Below, one piece after another: positions 6,609 through 13,163 of a stretch of DNA of 13,163 nt. Location of the stretch: contig JADGQN010000091.1 of assembly GCA_017881765.1 (NCBI GenBank), forward strand, positions 1-13,163. The letters run 5' to 3'. How positions within the stretch are numbered: the first letter of the stretch is position 1; each line of letters opens with the position of its first letter. The translations under genes were made by a program, and so were the position numbers. This DNA comes from Syntrophobacterales bacterium. Lineage in GTDB: Bacteria; Desulfobacterota; Syntrophorhabdia; Syntrophorhabdales; WCHB1-27. The notes beneath the pieces were generated by a model. The model saw nothing but the letters and a program-made list of their open reading frames with translations. It did no database searches and had not been told where the DNA came from.

Positions 6609-7775
6609 ATGAGTGGTTATCACAAACGGGATTTAGAGAACTTTCCCATGCACAAGATAAAGAGAGTTGATCGCCCTACAACAATTATACATGACAACGA
6701 GGTAAAGAGGGTCGATGAGCGCGACAGTGGCTTCAATAAAGCTGCTGCCGGCCTTTACGGCCCTATCCTCGCGCGGGAGAGACCCCGTTTTGTAATGAAA
6801 CAGCCGCTCTCCGGGGCCCTGGGAACCATGCAGCTCTTTTTGCGGGACATCGTTGATGGAATGGTGGCGAAACAAAAGGCCCCGCTTCCGGAGGACCCGG
6901 CAATTCTGGCCCGCCACATCAAGGAGACAGCCTATTTCCTCAGGGCCGACGCCGTCGGTATCTGCGAGCTCCCACCCTACGCCGTTTACACGAACAGTTT
7001 CCCCGACGGCGAGCCGGTGGAGTGCGCCCACAAGTACGCTATTGGCATTCTCATCGACCAGGACTATCGGACCTCCCACGCCACGAACGGCCACAACTGG
7101 ATCAGCAACTCGATGAGTTTCGTGGCTTATTCCGCATCGGGCTTTATCGCCTGTATTCTCGCCGACTATATCCGGAGACTTGGCTACCCGGCGAGGGCAC
7201 ACCATGCCCGTAACTACCAGGTAGTCGTCCCCCCGATCCTGCTGTGGGCAGGTCTGGGGGAGATGAGCCGGATAGGCGATTCCGTGCTTCATCCTTTCAT
7301 GGGACCCCGGTTCAAGGCTGCCGTCGTGACCACTGACCTGCCCATGGCCGTCGACAAACCGATCGATTTCGGGTTGCAGGATTTCTGCTCCAAGTGTAAA
7401 AAGTGCGCTCGCGAGTGCCCATCCGGCGCGCTCACCGATGGCGGCAAAGAGATGTACAATGGCTACGAGCACTGGCATTCCGACATCCGCAAATGCACCA
7501 CCATGCGCGTTGGAAACCAACACGGCTCCGGCTGCGGCACCTGTATCAAGGCCTGTCCCTGGAACAAGCCTTACACACCTGTCCACCGGGCAGTGGGCTG
7601 GGCGATGCGTCACTCCGGCCTTGCGCGAAGCCTGGCAATTCGGGGCGATGACTTCATGGGTTACGGCAAACCCCACCCTGAGGAACAATGGTGGCTTGAC
7701 CTTGAGGAGATAGACGGCATTGTGCAGACTCCCGGGAAGCATGCCGGTAAGCACTTATGGGCCGCCGATGAGTAA
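6609..7775 (+). CDS. Reductive dehalogenase (RdhA-like) protein, cytoplasmic type
   Basis: This 388-residue protein belongs to the corrinoid/iron-sulfur reductive dehalogenase family. The C-terminal half shows the family signature GLGEMSRIG, FMGPRFKAAVVTTDLP and the segment leading to FC. Two 4Fe-4S motifs follow: C260-x2-C263-x2-C266-x3-C270-P, and C296 ... C309-x2-C312-x3-C316-PWNK. The N-terminus (MSGYHKRDLENFPMHK) has no twin-arginine signal and no membrane segment. No small RdhB-type anchor ORF lies nearby. Respiratory RdhAs are usually Tat-exported and anchored, so this one probably works in the cytoplasm. Its substrate is unknown and dehalogenation is not shown. I cannot place the catalytic Tyr without an alignment. 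QueG is a relative, but the spacing of the second cluster and the conserved block before FC favour RdhA. The gene has its own strong promoter and dyad. Confidence 0.85.
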   Translation: MSGYHKRDLENFPMHKIKRVDRPTTIIHDNEVKRVDERDSGFNKAAAGLYGPILARERPRFVMKQPLSGALGTMQLFLRDIVDGMVAKQKAPLPEDPAILARHIKETAYFLRADAVGICELPPYAVYTNSFPDGEPVECAHKYAIGILIDQDYRTSHATNGHNWISNSMSFVAYSASGFIACILADYIRRLGYPARAHHARNYQVVVPPILLWAGLGEMSRIGDSVLHPFMGPRFKAAVVTTDLPMAVDKPIDFGLQDFCSKCKKCARECPSGALTDGGKEMYNGYEHWHSDIRKCTTMRVGNQHGSGCGTCIKACPWNKPYTPVHRAVGWAMRHSGLARSLAIRGDDFMGYGKPHPEEQWWLDLEEIDGIVQTPGKHAGKHLWAADE

Positions 7776-7816
7776 TACCAATTCGTCTTCAAGTGTATAC
7801 CTTCGTTGTCGCTGCG

Positions 7817-7860
7817 TCCTTACAGGATGCTTCCTTCCAGGATGCTTCGCTAGCGCTATC
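7817..7860 (+). repeat. Family B 44-bp repeat, copy B2
   Basis: Same architecture as 5171-5214 (two 15-bp units plus the TCGCTAGCGCTATC tail), with two substitutions in 44 positions. It lies between the rdhA homologue and gntR. Confidence 0.8.
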
Positions 7861-7871
7861 GCCCTCGTCGA

Positions 7872-7939
7872 CGTACCCCGAGGTACGCCCGGGTACCCGC
7901 TTGCGGGTGGGGCTCCTCGCTGCCGCCCCGGGTACCCGG
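7872..7939. promoter_or_regulatory. Cluster of GGTACC-centred palindromes upstream of gntR
   Basis: CGTACC/GGTACG (7872-7887), CGGGTACCCG (7890-7899), ACCCGC-TT-GCGGGT (7895-7908) and CCGGGTACCCGG (7928-7939) are packed within 68 bp. The two CGGGTACCCG cores are 39 bp apart, centre to centre, and lie about 70-115 bp before the gntR start. They could be operators or just another GC-rich repeat. No convincing -35/-10 pair is seen for gntR. Confidence 0.4.
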
Positions 7940-7993
7940 CCGTAGGCTGGGTCGTCCGCTTGAATGCAAATCAGTATAAGCCAGGTCGCTTTC

Positions 7994-8000
7994 GGGAGGA
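7994..8000 (+). promoter_or_regulatory. Ribosome binding site fixing the gntR start
   Basis: GGGAGGA lies five bases before the ATG at 8006. It favours that start over the in-frame ATG at 7964, whose extra 14 codons have no family similarity. Confidence 0.8.
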
Positions 8001-8005
8001 CCTGG

Positions 8006-8734
8006 ATGTTTGAGCCGCTTGAAAAGAGGCGTTATTCGGAGCAGGTAGCCCATCTGATCCGACAACGGATATTGGGCCAGAACCTTGAGAACGGTGCAAA
8101 GCTCCCGGCGGAGCGGCAGCTCGCGGAAGAACTCGGCGTCAGCCGCTCGGTGGTCAGGGAGGCGCTCCGCATGCTCGACGCCTCAGGTTACGTGAGCGTT
8201 AAGAAAGGGCCTCGCGGCGGTATTTTTGTTTCGCAGGTCTATCACAAACCGATAAGCGAATCTCTCAAAAACCTGGCGGCACATGGCCAGATCACTGTAG
8301 ACCACCTCTTTGACGTGAGGCTCCAGATCGAGCCATGCATGGCCGTGGAAGCTGCCCGCCAGGCGACTAAGGCGGACATCAAACGGTTGCACGATTTGAT
8401 GGCAGAAGCGAGCCAATGCCTTGATGATGCGGCCACCCTGAAGCAGAAGAACATCCTTTTCCACATCCTTCTCGGTGAGGCCTCCAGAAATCCTGTTTCA
8501 GCAATGTTTATGAGGTCGATTGCCGAGATCCTCAATGAGATTGCTTATAGGTTTTTGGACCTTTCTTGCGAACGCGTTTTCTTTAAGACACACCTGAGAA
8601 TTTTGCAGCTGGTCTCAGACCGCAAGGCACAAGACGCTATGAAGCTCGTAAAGGAAGACATTCTTGACGTCAGAAAAAGGCTGAGTAAAGCCTTGCAGCA
8701 GGGTACCATGGTACAGACACTGTCTCCAAAATAA
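8006..8734 (+). CDS. GntR-family regulator, FadR subfamily (FCD domain)
   Basis: This 242-residue protein has an N-terminal winged helix (about residues 8-76: KLPAERQLAEELGVSRSVV, then REALRMLDASGYVSVKKG), the standard GntR DNA-binding fold. An all-helical FCD ligand domain spans about 98-230. FCD domains usually bind a metal through an Asp and three His. Here His153 (ILFHILLGEAS) and His196 (KTHLRIL) are present. The Asp position appears to be Asn149 and the third His position is acidic (about E217/D218), so metal binding may be altered. Relatives sense small acids or acyl-CoAs, but the ligand here cannot be predicted. Its position after the rdhA homologue, and the FadR-like dyad over that gene's promoter, suggest it controls that gene, most simply as a repressor. 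Confidence 0.9.
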   Translation: MFEPLEKRRYSEQVAHLIRQRILGQNLENGAKLPAERQLAEELGVSRSVVREALRMLDASGYVSVKKGPRGGIFVSQVYHKPISESLKNLAAHGQITVDHLFDVRLQIEPCMAVEAARQATKADIKRLHDLMAEASQCLDDAATLKQKNILFHILLGEASRNPVSAMFMRSIAEILNEIAYRFLDLSCERVFFKTHLRILQLVSDRKAQDAMKLVKEDILDVRKRLSKALQQGTMVQTLSPK

Positions 8735-8824
8735 CATCTCGATCCTTAGAGTCGGTAGTCCGGGGTCTCGGCAGTTTCCTCAACCATTCCATGAGGTATA
8801 CTATAGCGTAGCGCGGATCAAACA

Positions 8825-9640
8825 ATGACCAGCGGTTCCCTTCTCATCCATCTTGGCGGACTGGGAGATGTTTGTCTCTCGGAATCCACCCTTCACTCCC
8901 TCCATGCACATTTCGGGGGGAACTTACATGCATTGGGCTACAAAAGGTTCCTTGCACTCTTCGATCAATATTTTGCGCAGGTCCTGTCGGTGGAGGAACG
9001 CAGGTGGCTCTGGCTCTTCTCCGATCTTCCCTGCGAGAAACATTGGGAACAGACGGTGCTGGTCGGAAAGGACAAGAGTGGCGAGATGAGAAGGCGGTTA
9101 AGCGCAGTCTCATCGAAGCCGCCCCTGTTCATCGACCTGTATCCTGAGGAAGAGAGTAGCCATGTGGAAGCATATCAACTCGCCCAACTCCAAGACCTCG
9201 GCATAAAACCGCTAAAACAAAAGCTCGGAGAATCCAGCTCGGACAGGCTCATCCTCTACCCTGAAAGGGGCTATGCGAAGAAAAAATGGGCTTACCCGCA
9301 TTTCATCGAACTCTACCAAGCGCTCAAGGCCAGGGCTCTCGATGTGATACTCCTGGAAGCGCCCGATCTGGAGCCATCGCTGGATGATTCCCGAAGGTTC
9401 GAGGATTTGAAGGAGACCGCTCATTTCTTCAGTGAAGAAGGAGGTCTCTTCTTCTCGAACGACTCCGGTATCGCACACCTTGCAGCAGCTTGCGGCCTGG
9501 CAACAGTGACGCTCTTCTGGGACCACGACCCCGCTATCTGGCATCCGAGGGGACGGAACATTGCAATTCAATGCGATGTGCACTCACCCAGCGTGGAAGA
9601 GATGGTTTCTTTAATTCTGAAAGTGAGAGCAGAAGGCTAA
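8825..9640 (+). CDS. GT9 (heptosyltransferase-like) family protein
   Basis: This 271-residue protein has the layout of glycosyltransferase family 9, which adds heptoses or other sugars to lipopolysaccharide core on the cytoplasmic side. The N-terminal Rossmann start LLIHLGGLGDV (residues 6-16) carries the family GxLGD motif. In the C-terminal half, LYPERGYAKKKWAYPHF (144-160) corresponds to the donor-binding pGsg..KrWp segment. FFSNDSGIAHLAAACG (209-224) with TVTLFW...DP..WHPRG is the conserved GT9 C-terminal motif. It is shorter than typical heptosyltransferases (about 320-350 residues), mainly in the linker between the lobes. The acceptor is unknown. The start is the ATG at 8825. Only a weak Shine-Dalgarno is seen, and a TATACT box at 8797-8802 may be a -10. 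It converges on the molybdoenzyme gene. Confidence 0.82.
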   Translation: MTSGSLLIHLGGLGDVCLSESTLHSLHAHFGGNLHALGYKRFLALFDQYFAQVLSVEERRWLWLFSDLPCEKHWEQTVLVGKDKSGEMRRRLSAVSSKPPLFIDLYPEEESSHVEAYQLAQLQDLGIKPLKQKLGESSSDRLILYPERGYAKKKWAYPHFIELYQALKARALDVILLEAPDLEPSLDDSRRFEDLKETAHFFSEEGGLFFSNDSGIAHLAAACGLATVTLFWDHDPAIWHPRGRNIAIQCDVHSPSVEEMVSLILKVRAEG

Positions 9641-9654
9641 AGACCAAGGCTTTA

Positions 9655-9706
9655 TCTCACGCCCACTCGCTACGCTCGTTCGAGGCCGCAGGTCACAGAG
9701 GAAAAG
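9655..9706 (+). repeat. Family C repeat, solitary copy
   Basis: It begins TCTCACGCCCACTCGCTACG and continues through CGAGGCCGCAGG to CAGAGGAAAAG. This closely matches the right arm of the 2757-3132 segment read on the minus strand (TCTCACGCCCAGTCGCTCCG ... CAGAGGAAAG). It follows the GT9 stop codon by 15 bp. Confidence 0.65.
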
Positions 9707-9715
9707 CGAATTCTT

Positions 9716-9750
9716 TTTTGATTTTCCGGTGAGAGGCCGGAAAATCAAAA
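9716..9750. repeat. Perfect 14-bp inverted repeat between convergent genes
   Basis: TTTTGATTTTCCGG (9716-9729) is the exact reverse complement of 9737-9750, with a 7-nt loop. No T tract follows the stem on either strand. Its right arm also supplies the T tract of the minus-strand terminator next to it, so the two hairpins are mutually exclusive. Confidence 0.7.
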
Positions 9751-9773
9751 CCGTCAGCCACTTCGTGGCACGG
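9741..9773 (-). terminator. Intrinsic terminator of the sulfite oxidase-family gene
   Basis: On the minus strand, three bases after the TAG stop, CCGT-GCCAC-GAA-GTGGC-TG-ACGG forms a hairpin (9773-9751) with a 2-nt bulge. TTTTGATTTT follows immediately (9750-9741). This is the normal layout of a rho-independent terminator. Confidence 0.65.
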
Positions 9774-9775
9774 TA

Positions 9776-10888
9776 CTATTTCACCGTCACATCTGCCTGG
9801 TGAGTTCCTATGGCGCCGGATGGGAACGACCCCGTGAGTCTACCCAAGAGGGAACCCGATTCCTGCGCTTTCCCCGACCGGTCAATCCCTCTGACCCGTA
9901 TCGAGTATTCGCCTGCGCGTGCCGGTTTCCAATCATACTCCCACAGGGACCATGCCCATTTTGACAGAGGTGCTTTTACGCTGGCATCCGCCCAGGTCTT
10001 GCCCTTGTCGAGGGATACCTGCACCTTGCTTATGCCGTAGCGACCTGCATAAGCGACACCGCCGACCACGTAGTTGCCGTGAGGAATGGTCTTGCCGTTC
10101 ATAGGCATCAGGATCTGGGATTTGATCGGCATGATCGCCTCGTCCGACCACCCTTGTTTTTCCCAGTATCCTTTGAAATCATAATTGACAAGCTCAATCT
10201 TTGAGATCCATTTGACGCTCTTCATCCCGTAAATGCCGGGAATGACGGCCCTCAAAGGATATCCGTGCTCCCGCGGTAATGGCTCGCCATTCATTTTGTA
10301 AGCCAGAAAGACGTCCTCTGATTGTGCGAGAGTGTAAGGTATGCTGTCGCTGTAGCCATCCTCCGCAAAAAATGCCGCCTTGACAATGCCCGACTTCGGT
10401 TGGGCCCGGTCCAGGATTTTCTTCAGGGTCACCCCGTCCCAGAGAGCGTTGCCGATCGCATCTCCACCAACGGGATTGCCAATGCACTGGAGTGTGACAA
10501 ACTCTGTTCTATCCTTCATCGTCTCAAGCTCTTTCATCGTAAGCGTATAGGGCTTGTCGACGAGACCTTCAATGCGCAAGCTGTGCGCTTCATTGTTAAC
10601 GGCAGGTACTTTGTCTGAGTAAGTCGTGATGTAAAACTCGCTATTGGGCGTGATCTCCTTTGCCCGAAAACCCATGAAGTCAACCGTTCCAACGGTGAGG
10701 AGCGTGTGCTTCCTATCATCCTCAGTCCTGTCCGCGCCAACGGCATATTGAAAGATGGAGTCAAAGATAGAGACCCCGAAGCCAAAGCCCAGTGTACCGA
10801 GGCCCATCAACTTAACAAAGCCTCTGCGCCCCATCGCGCACATGGTCTCTGCTTCCTTTTCGCGATCTTTCGCACCTTTTTTTTGCAT
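9776..10888 (-). CDS. Tat-exported sulfite oxidase-family molybdopterin oxidoreductase
   Basis: This 370-residue protein has a twin-arginine signal, MGRRGFVKLMGLGTLGFGFG (residues 19-38), so it should be exported folded with its cofactor. The Moco-binding sulfite oxidase domain spans about 65-235. The likely Mo-ligating Cys is Cys135 in TLQCIGNPVGG, followed by ALWDGVTLKKIL. A Mo-co dimerization domain spans about 260-370 (GVAYAGRYGISKVQVSLDKG and related). No haem domain is fused and no cytochrome partner is in the window, so the electron acceptor is unknown. Sulfite oxidation is likely but not certain, since the family includes other substrates. The start ATG at 10888-10886 has GGAGGT (10901-10896) seven bases upstream. 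ATGs at residues 16 and 19 would also keep the signal. Confidence 0.9.
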   Translation of the reverse strand: MQKKGAKDREKEAETMCAMGRRGFVKLMGLGTLGFGFGVSIFDSIFQYAVGADRTEDDRKHTLLTVGTVDFMGFRAKEITPNSEFYITTYSDKVPAVNNEAHSLRIEGLVDKPYTLTMKELETMKDRTEFVTLQCIGNPVGGDAIGNALWDGVTLKKILDRAQPKSGIVKAAFFAEDGYSDSIPYTLAQSEDVFLAYKMNGEPLPREHGYPLRAVIPGIYGMKSVKWISKIELVNYDFKGYWEKQGWSDEAIMPIKSQILMPMNGKTIPHGNYVVGGVAYAGRYGISKVQVSLDKGKTWADASVKAPLSKWAWSLWEYDWKPARAGEYSIRVRGIDRSGKAQESGSLLGRLTGSFPSGAIGTHQADVTVK

Positions 10889-10928
10889 TGTCCCTACCTC
10901 CCCCTGACGCGTTCAAAAACCTTGCCCT

Positions 10929-10945
10929 GGCCACAGCGTGTGGCC
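10929..10945. repeat. Hairpin in the leader of the molybdoenzyme gene
   Basis: GGCCACA-GCG-TGTGGCC is a perfect 7-bp stem with a 3-nt loop, about 40 bases before the start codon and inside the predicted 5' leader. Confidence 0.5.
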
Positions 10946-10966
10946 CTCTGGCGCGCTCCTGAATCT

Positions 10967-10995
10967 AATATGGCCCTCGACCAGACCACTGTCAA
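10967..10995 (-). promoter_or_regulatory. Candidate promoter of the molybdoenzyme gene
   Basis: On the minus strand a perfect TTGACA (10995-10990) is followed after 17 bp by CATATT (10972-10967), a 4/6 match to the -10 consensus. The start would be near 10960, with a leader of about 70 nt. Confidence 0.45.
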
Positions 10996-11017
10996 TGAGT
11001 GGCTCCTTCGATTACGG

Positions 11018-11294
11018 TAAGCCGTCCGCTCGCACTGTTCCTGGAGTGAACATCGCGGTAGCTCTGGGGTACCCGTAAGTGGAGGCGAGCGTGGCTTCAG
11101 CCCAAGCGACTGCCTCCGGGGCATGGCAAGATGTGAAGGCAACTATTTGTGAGCTGCCACGGAACCGGGCCAAAAGAAGAAGTTCGCAATTGGAGCTTGA
11201 GCGAGGCGGAACGCCCAACGGGTCCTTACAGGATGCTTCGCTATCAGAGCGGGAGCGCTGGAGAGCGGAAGGAATAGCGCGAGCGGACGGCTTA
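11018..11294. repeat. Family A structured repeat, copy A2 (277 bp)
   Basis: The ends are a perfect 16-bp inverted repeat, TAAGCCGTCCGCTCGC (11018-11033) against 11279-11294. After one mismatch the stem continues as CTGTTCC (11035-11041) against GGAATAG (11271-11277) with one G-T pair. The inner stem GCTCTG-GGGT-ACCCGT (11061-11076) pairs with ACGGGT (11218-11223) and CAGAGC (11245-11250). Unlike A1 and A3, these two right-hand halves are separated by a 21-bp insertion of a family B unit. The small hairpin is CGC/GCG (11256-11258 with 11265-11267). It occupies most of the 504-bp gap between the divergent molybdoenzyme and flavoprotein genes. Confidence 0.82.
11223..11245 (+). repeat. Family B unit inserted inside repeat A2
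   Basis: One TCCTTACAGGATGCT unit with a shortened tail (TCGCTATC) interrupts the conserved ACGGGT-CAGAGC junction that is intact in A1 (873-884) and A3 (13133-13144). Exactly 21 bases are added. The dinucleotide TC occurs at both edges and could be a 2-bp duplication. Confidence 0.75.
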
Positions 11295-11392
11295 CCCGTC
11301 AATGAAGCAATACGGTGCGGTTTGCCTTCCTCTTGACTATCCAAGGATCCAACCTTAAGTAACAATTATCAGCACGACGGGAGGGGAAGGCT

Positions 11393-12850
11393 ATGGCAAC
11401 GTACGATTTTGATATGGGCATCCTCGGCGGAGGCGCTGCAGGTCTGACTGTCGCGGCGGGCGCGGCACAGGCGGGCGCGAAGGTGCTCCTTATTGAAAAG
11501 GAAGGGAGGCTCGGAGGGGACTGCCTCTATTACGGATGCGTTCCCAGCAAGACGTTAATCAGGAGCGCACAGGTGTATCACCTCATAAAGAACGCAAGCC
11601 GGTTCGGCCTTCCCGAGGTGGGTTTCCCAAACCCTGACTTTCAGGAAGTCGCAAAGCGAATTCAGTCCGTCATAGGCACCATCCAGAAGCACGATTCAGA
11701 AGAGAGATTCTGCAACTTAGGCGTAAAGGTTGACTACGGCAACGCCTCCTTCGTCGACGAACATGAAATAAGCCTCAACGGCAACCGATACTCGGCCAAA
11801 TATTGGGTGATCGCCACGGGTTCTTCCGCCGCCATACCGCCCGTGGAGGGGCTCAAGGCAACGCCCTACATAACCAACAAAGAGATTTTCTCTCTCGGGA
11901 AACTCCCCGCGTCGATGGTCATCATCGGAGGAGGGCCCATCGGGATCGAGTTTGCCCAGGCATTCACGAGGCTGGGCACGAAGGTCACCGTGGTAGAGTT
12001 TCTCAGTCAGATCCTCAATGCCGATGACGGGGACATGACCGACATGGTGATGAACGTCCTGAAGGGTGAAGGGGTGGAGTTCTATCTGGATTCAGCAGTC
12101 AAGAGCACAAGGACTATGGGAAATGAGATAGAAGTCCTATTTCAGAAAGGTGAAGAGAAAAAGACCGTCAGGGCAGAGACCCTGCTTGTGGCCACCGGCA
12201 GGAAAGTAAATCTGGAAGGCTTGGGCCTTGAGAATATCGGTGTTGCGCTCGACAGAAGGGGCCTCAAGCTCGACGAAAAACTCCGTACAACACAAAGTCA
12301 CATCTTCGGCGCCGGTGACGTCACGGGCGTCTACCAGTTCACTCATGCCGCCAGTTATGAGGGAGGGATAGTGCTGAGCAACGCCATATTCCATTTTCCG
12401 AGAAAGGCAGACTATACGTATCTGCCCTGGGTTACCTATGCCGATCCGGAGCTTGCCAGCATTGGCATGAACGAAAAGAGTGCGAAGGCAAAAGGCATCA
12501 CCTACTCGGTCTGGACAGACGAGTTCGCGAACAATGACAGGAGCCTCGCGGAGGGCGAAAAAATCGGAAAAATAAAGATGCTTCTCGACGAAAAAGAGAA
12601 ACCCATCGGGGTCCAGATCCTGGGGCCGCAGGCTGGAGACTTACTCAGCGAGTGGGTGGCTGTGATGAACGGGAAGGTAAAACTATCGACGCTGGCATCG
12701 GCAGTGCACCCTTACCCGACCCTCGGAGAGATAAACAAACGCGTCGCAGGAAATCTTCTCGCGACCAAAATATTCTCAGAGAAGATGAAGCGGGCCCTCA
12801 AGTTCTTCTTCAGCCTCAAGGGAAGGGCATGCGGCGAGGGAACCACCTAA
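11393..12850 (+). CDS. MerA/dihydrolipoyl dehydrogenase-like FAD disulfide oxidoreductase
   Basis: This 485-residue class I pyridine nucleotide-disulfide oxidoreductase has FAD motif GGGAAG (12-17), redox-active disulfide Cys44/Cys49 (GGDCLYYGCVPSK), second FAD motif ATGSS (141-145), NAD(P) motif GGGPIGIE (179-186) and GAGDV (307-311). The dimerization domain contains the catalytic HPYPTLGE (His439, Glu446). It resembles mercuric-reductase-like proteins but lacks the N-terminal HMA domain and the C-terminal vicinal cysteine pair (only Cys480), so mercury reduction is doubtful. No E2/E3 complex genes are nearby, so a role as lipoamide dehydrogenase is also unsupported. GGGAGGGG lies six bases before the ATG. 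It stands alone between repeats A2 and A3. The stop codon starts a TAATACCAA motif. Confidence 0.88.
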   Translation: MATYDFDMGILGGGAAGLTVAAGAAQAGAKVLLIEKEGRLGGDCLYYGCVPSKTLIRSAQVYHLIKNASRFGLPEVGFPNPDFQEVAKRIQSVIGTIQKHDSEERFCNLGVKVDYGNASFVDEHEISLNGNRYSAKYWVIATGSSAAIPPVEGLKATPYITNKEIFSLGKLPASMVIIGGGPIGIEFAQAFTRLGTKVTVVEFLSQILNADDGDMTDMVMNVLKGEGVEFYLDSAVKSTRTMGNEIEVLFQKGEEKKTVRAETLLVATGRKVNLEGLGLENIGVALDRRGLKLDEKLRTTQSHIFGAGDVTGVYQFTHAASYEGGIVLSNAIFHFPRKADYTYLPWVTYADPELASIGMNEKSAKAKGITYSVWTDEFANNDRSLAEGEKIGKIKMLLDEKEKPIGVQILGPQAGDLLSEWVAVMNGKVKLSTLASAVHPYPTLGEINKRVAGNLLATKIFSEKMKRALKFFFSLKGRACGEGTT

Positions 12851-12938
12851 TACCAAGTTGCTTTCATTCATAGACCCTTGTTTAGGCAGAGATAGGAGCT
12901 CGTGAAAAAATCACGCATCACCCAAATGAATGTACAAG

Positions 12939-13163
12939 CCGGGAGGACCTTTTCGGAGCGAACATCGCGGAAGCTCTGGGGTACCCGTAAGTGGAGGCGA
13001 GCGCGGCTATCAGCCCAAGCGACTGACTCCGAGGCAGTGAATATGGTAACAACACCTTTGTTTGCGAGCTGCCACAGACCCGAACAAAAAGAAGAAGTTC
13101 GCAATTGGAGCTTGAGCGAGACGGAACGTCCAACGGGTCAGAGCTGCAGCGCCAGAGAGCGAA
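12939..13163. repeat. Family A structured repeat, copy A3 (cut by window edge)
   Basis: This copy is closely similar to A2 from about 12957 to the edge. The inner stem AGCTCTG (12972-12978) with ACCCGT (12983-12988) pairs with ACGGGT (13133-13138) and CAGAGCT (13139-13145). The hairpin CGC/GCG (13150-13152 with 13159-13161, loop CAGAGA) is present. The left terminal arm is CCGGGAGGACCTTTT (12939-12953). Its partner should lie just past the window end. A small hairpin, CGTGA-AAAAA-TCACG (12901-12915), precedes it. Confidence 0.78.

Noticed and set aside
6633..7754. 373-residue open frame on the minus strand, antisense to the rdhA homologue
   Set aside because: It mirrors a well-supported gene, has no recognisable domain and no ribosome binding site. 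It is a codon-composition shadow.
6609..7775. Epoxyqueuosine reductase QueG as identity
   Set aside because: The second cluster has a C-x12-C-x2-C-x3-CP spacing and the block before the first cluster (GPRFKAAVVTTDLP) matches RdhA better. A phylogeny would be decisive.
11393..12850. True mercuric reductase
   Set aside because: There is no N-terminal metal-binding domain, no C-terminal Cys pair and no mer genes nearby.

Overview
The window reads as a piece of chromosome from an anaerobic, moderately GC-rich bacterium. A Desulfobacterota (former Deltaproteobacteria) lineage of the Syntrophorhabdus type is my best guess. The guess rests on gene content: a reductive dehalogenase homologue, a Tat-exported molybdopterin oxidoreductase, an ArsS-type radical SAM protein and a MerA/Lpd-like flavoprotein. 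It also rests on the unusually dense dispersed repeats between genes. No marker gene settles the taxonomy.

Left block, all on the minus strand (transcription order arsS, uvrB, uvrC, radC): an ArsS-like radical SAM protein, nucleotide excision repair helicase UvrB and nuclease UvrC, and the N-terminal part of RadC, cut by the window edge. UvrB and UvrC keep their catalytic residues. The gaps between these genes are filled with palindromes and dispersed repeats instead of being tight operon junctions.

Middle block, plus strand: a very strong sigma-70-type promoter with a FadR-like dyad over its start site drives a cytoplasmic (Tat-less, RdhB-less) reductive dehalogenase homologue. A FadR-subfamily GntR regulator follows and is the obvious candidate to bind that dyad. 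A short GT9 (heptosyltransferase-like) protein comes next. Opposite and convergent is a Tat-exported sulfite-oxidase-family molybdoenzyme with its own promoter and intrinsic terminator. Last comes a MerA/Lpd-like FAD disulfide oxidoreductase on the plus strand.

The most unusual content is between the genes. Family A is a structured element of about 245-280 bp present three times (678-922, 11018-11294, 12939-window end). Each full copy is closed by a long perfect or near-perfect inverted repeat whose sequence differs between copies, so the arms change together. Internal stems also show compensatory changes. This fits a structured RNA, possibly on a non-autonomous mobile element, or insertion into pre-existing hairpins. 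Family B is a 44-bp repeat (5171, 7817). A shortened form of it is inserted cleanly inside the second family A copy, so family B has itself been mobile. Family C is a roughly 55-bp unit found as an inverted pair bounding a 376-bp hairpin-rich segment (2757-3132) and once more at 9655. A 7-nt tandem repeat and a likely decayed ankyrin-repeat fragment sit in the arsS/rdhA divergent region.
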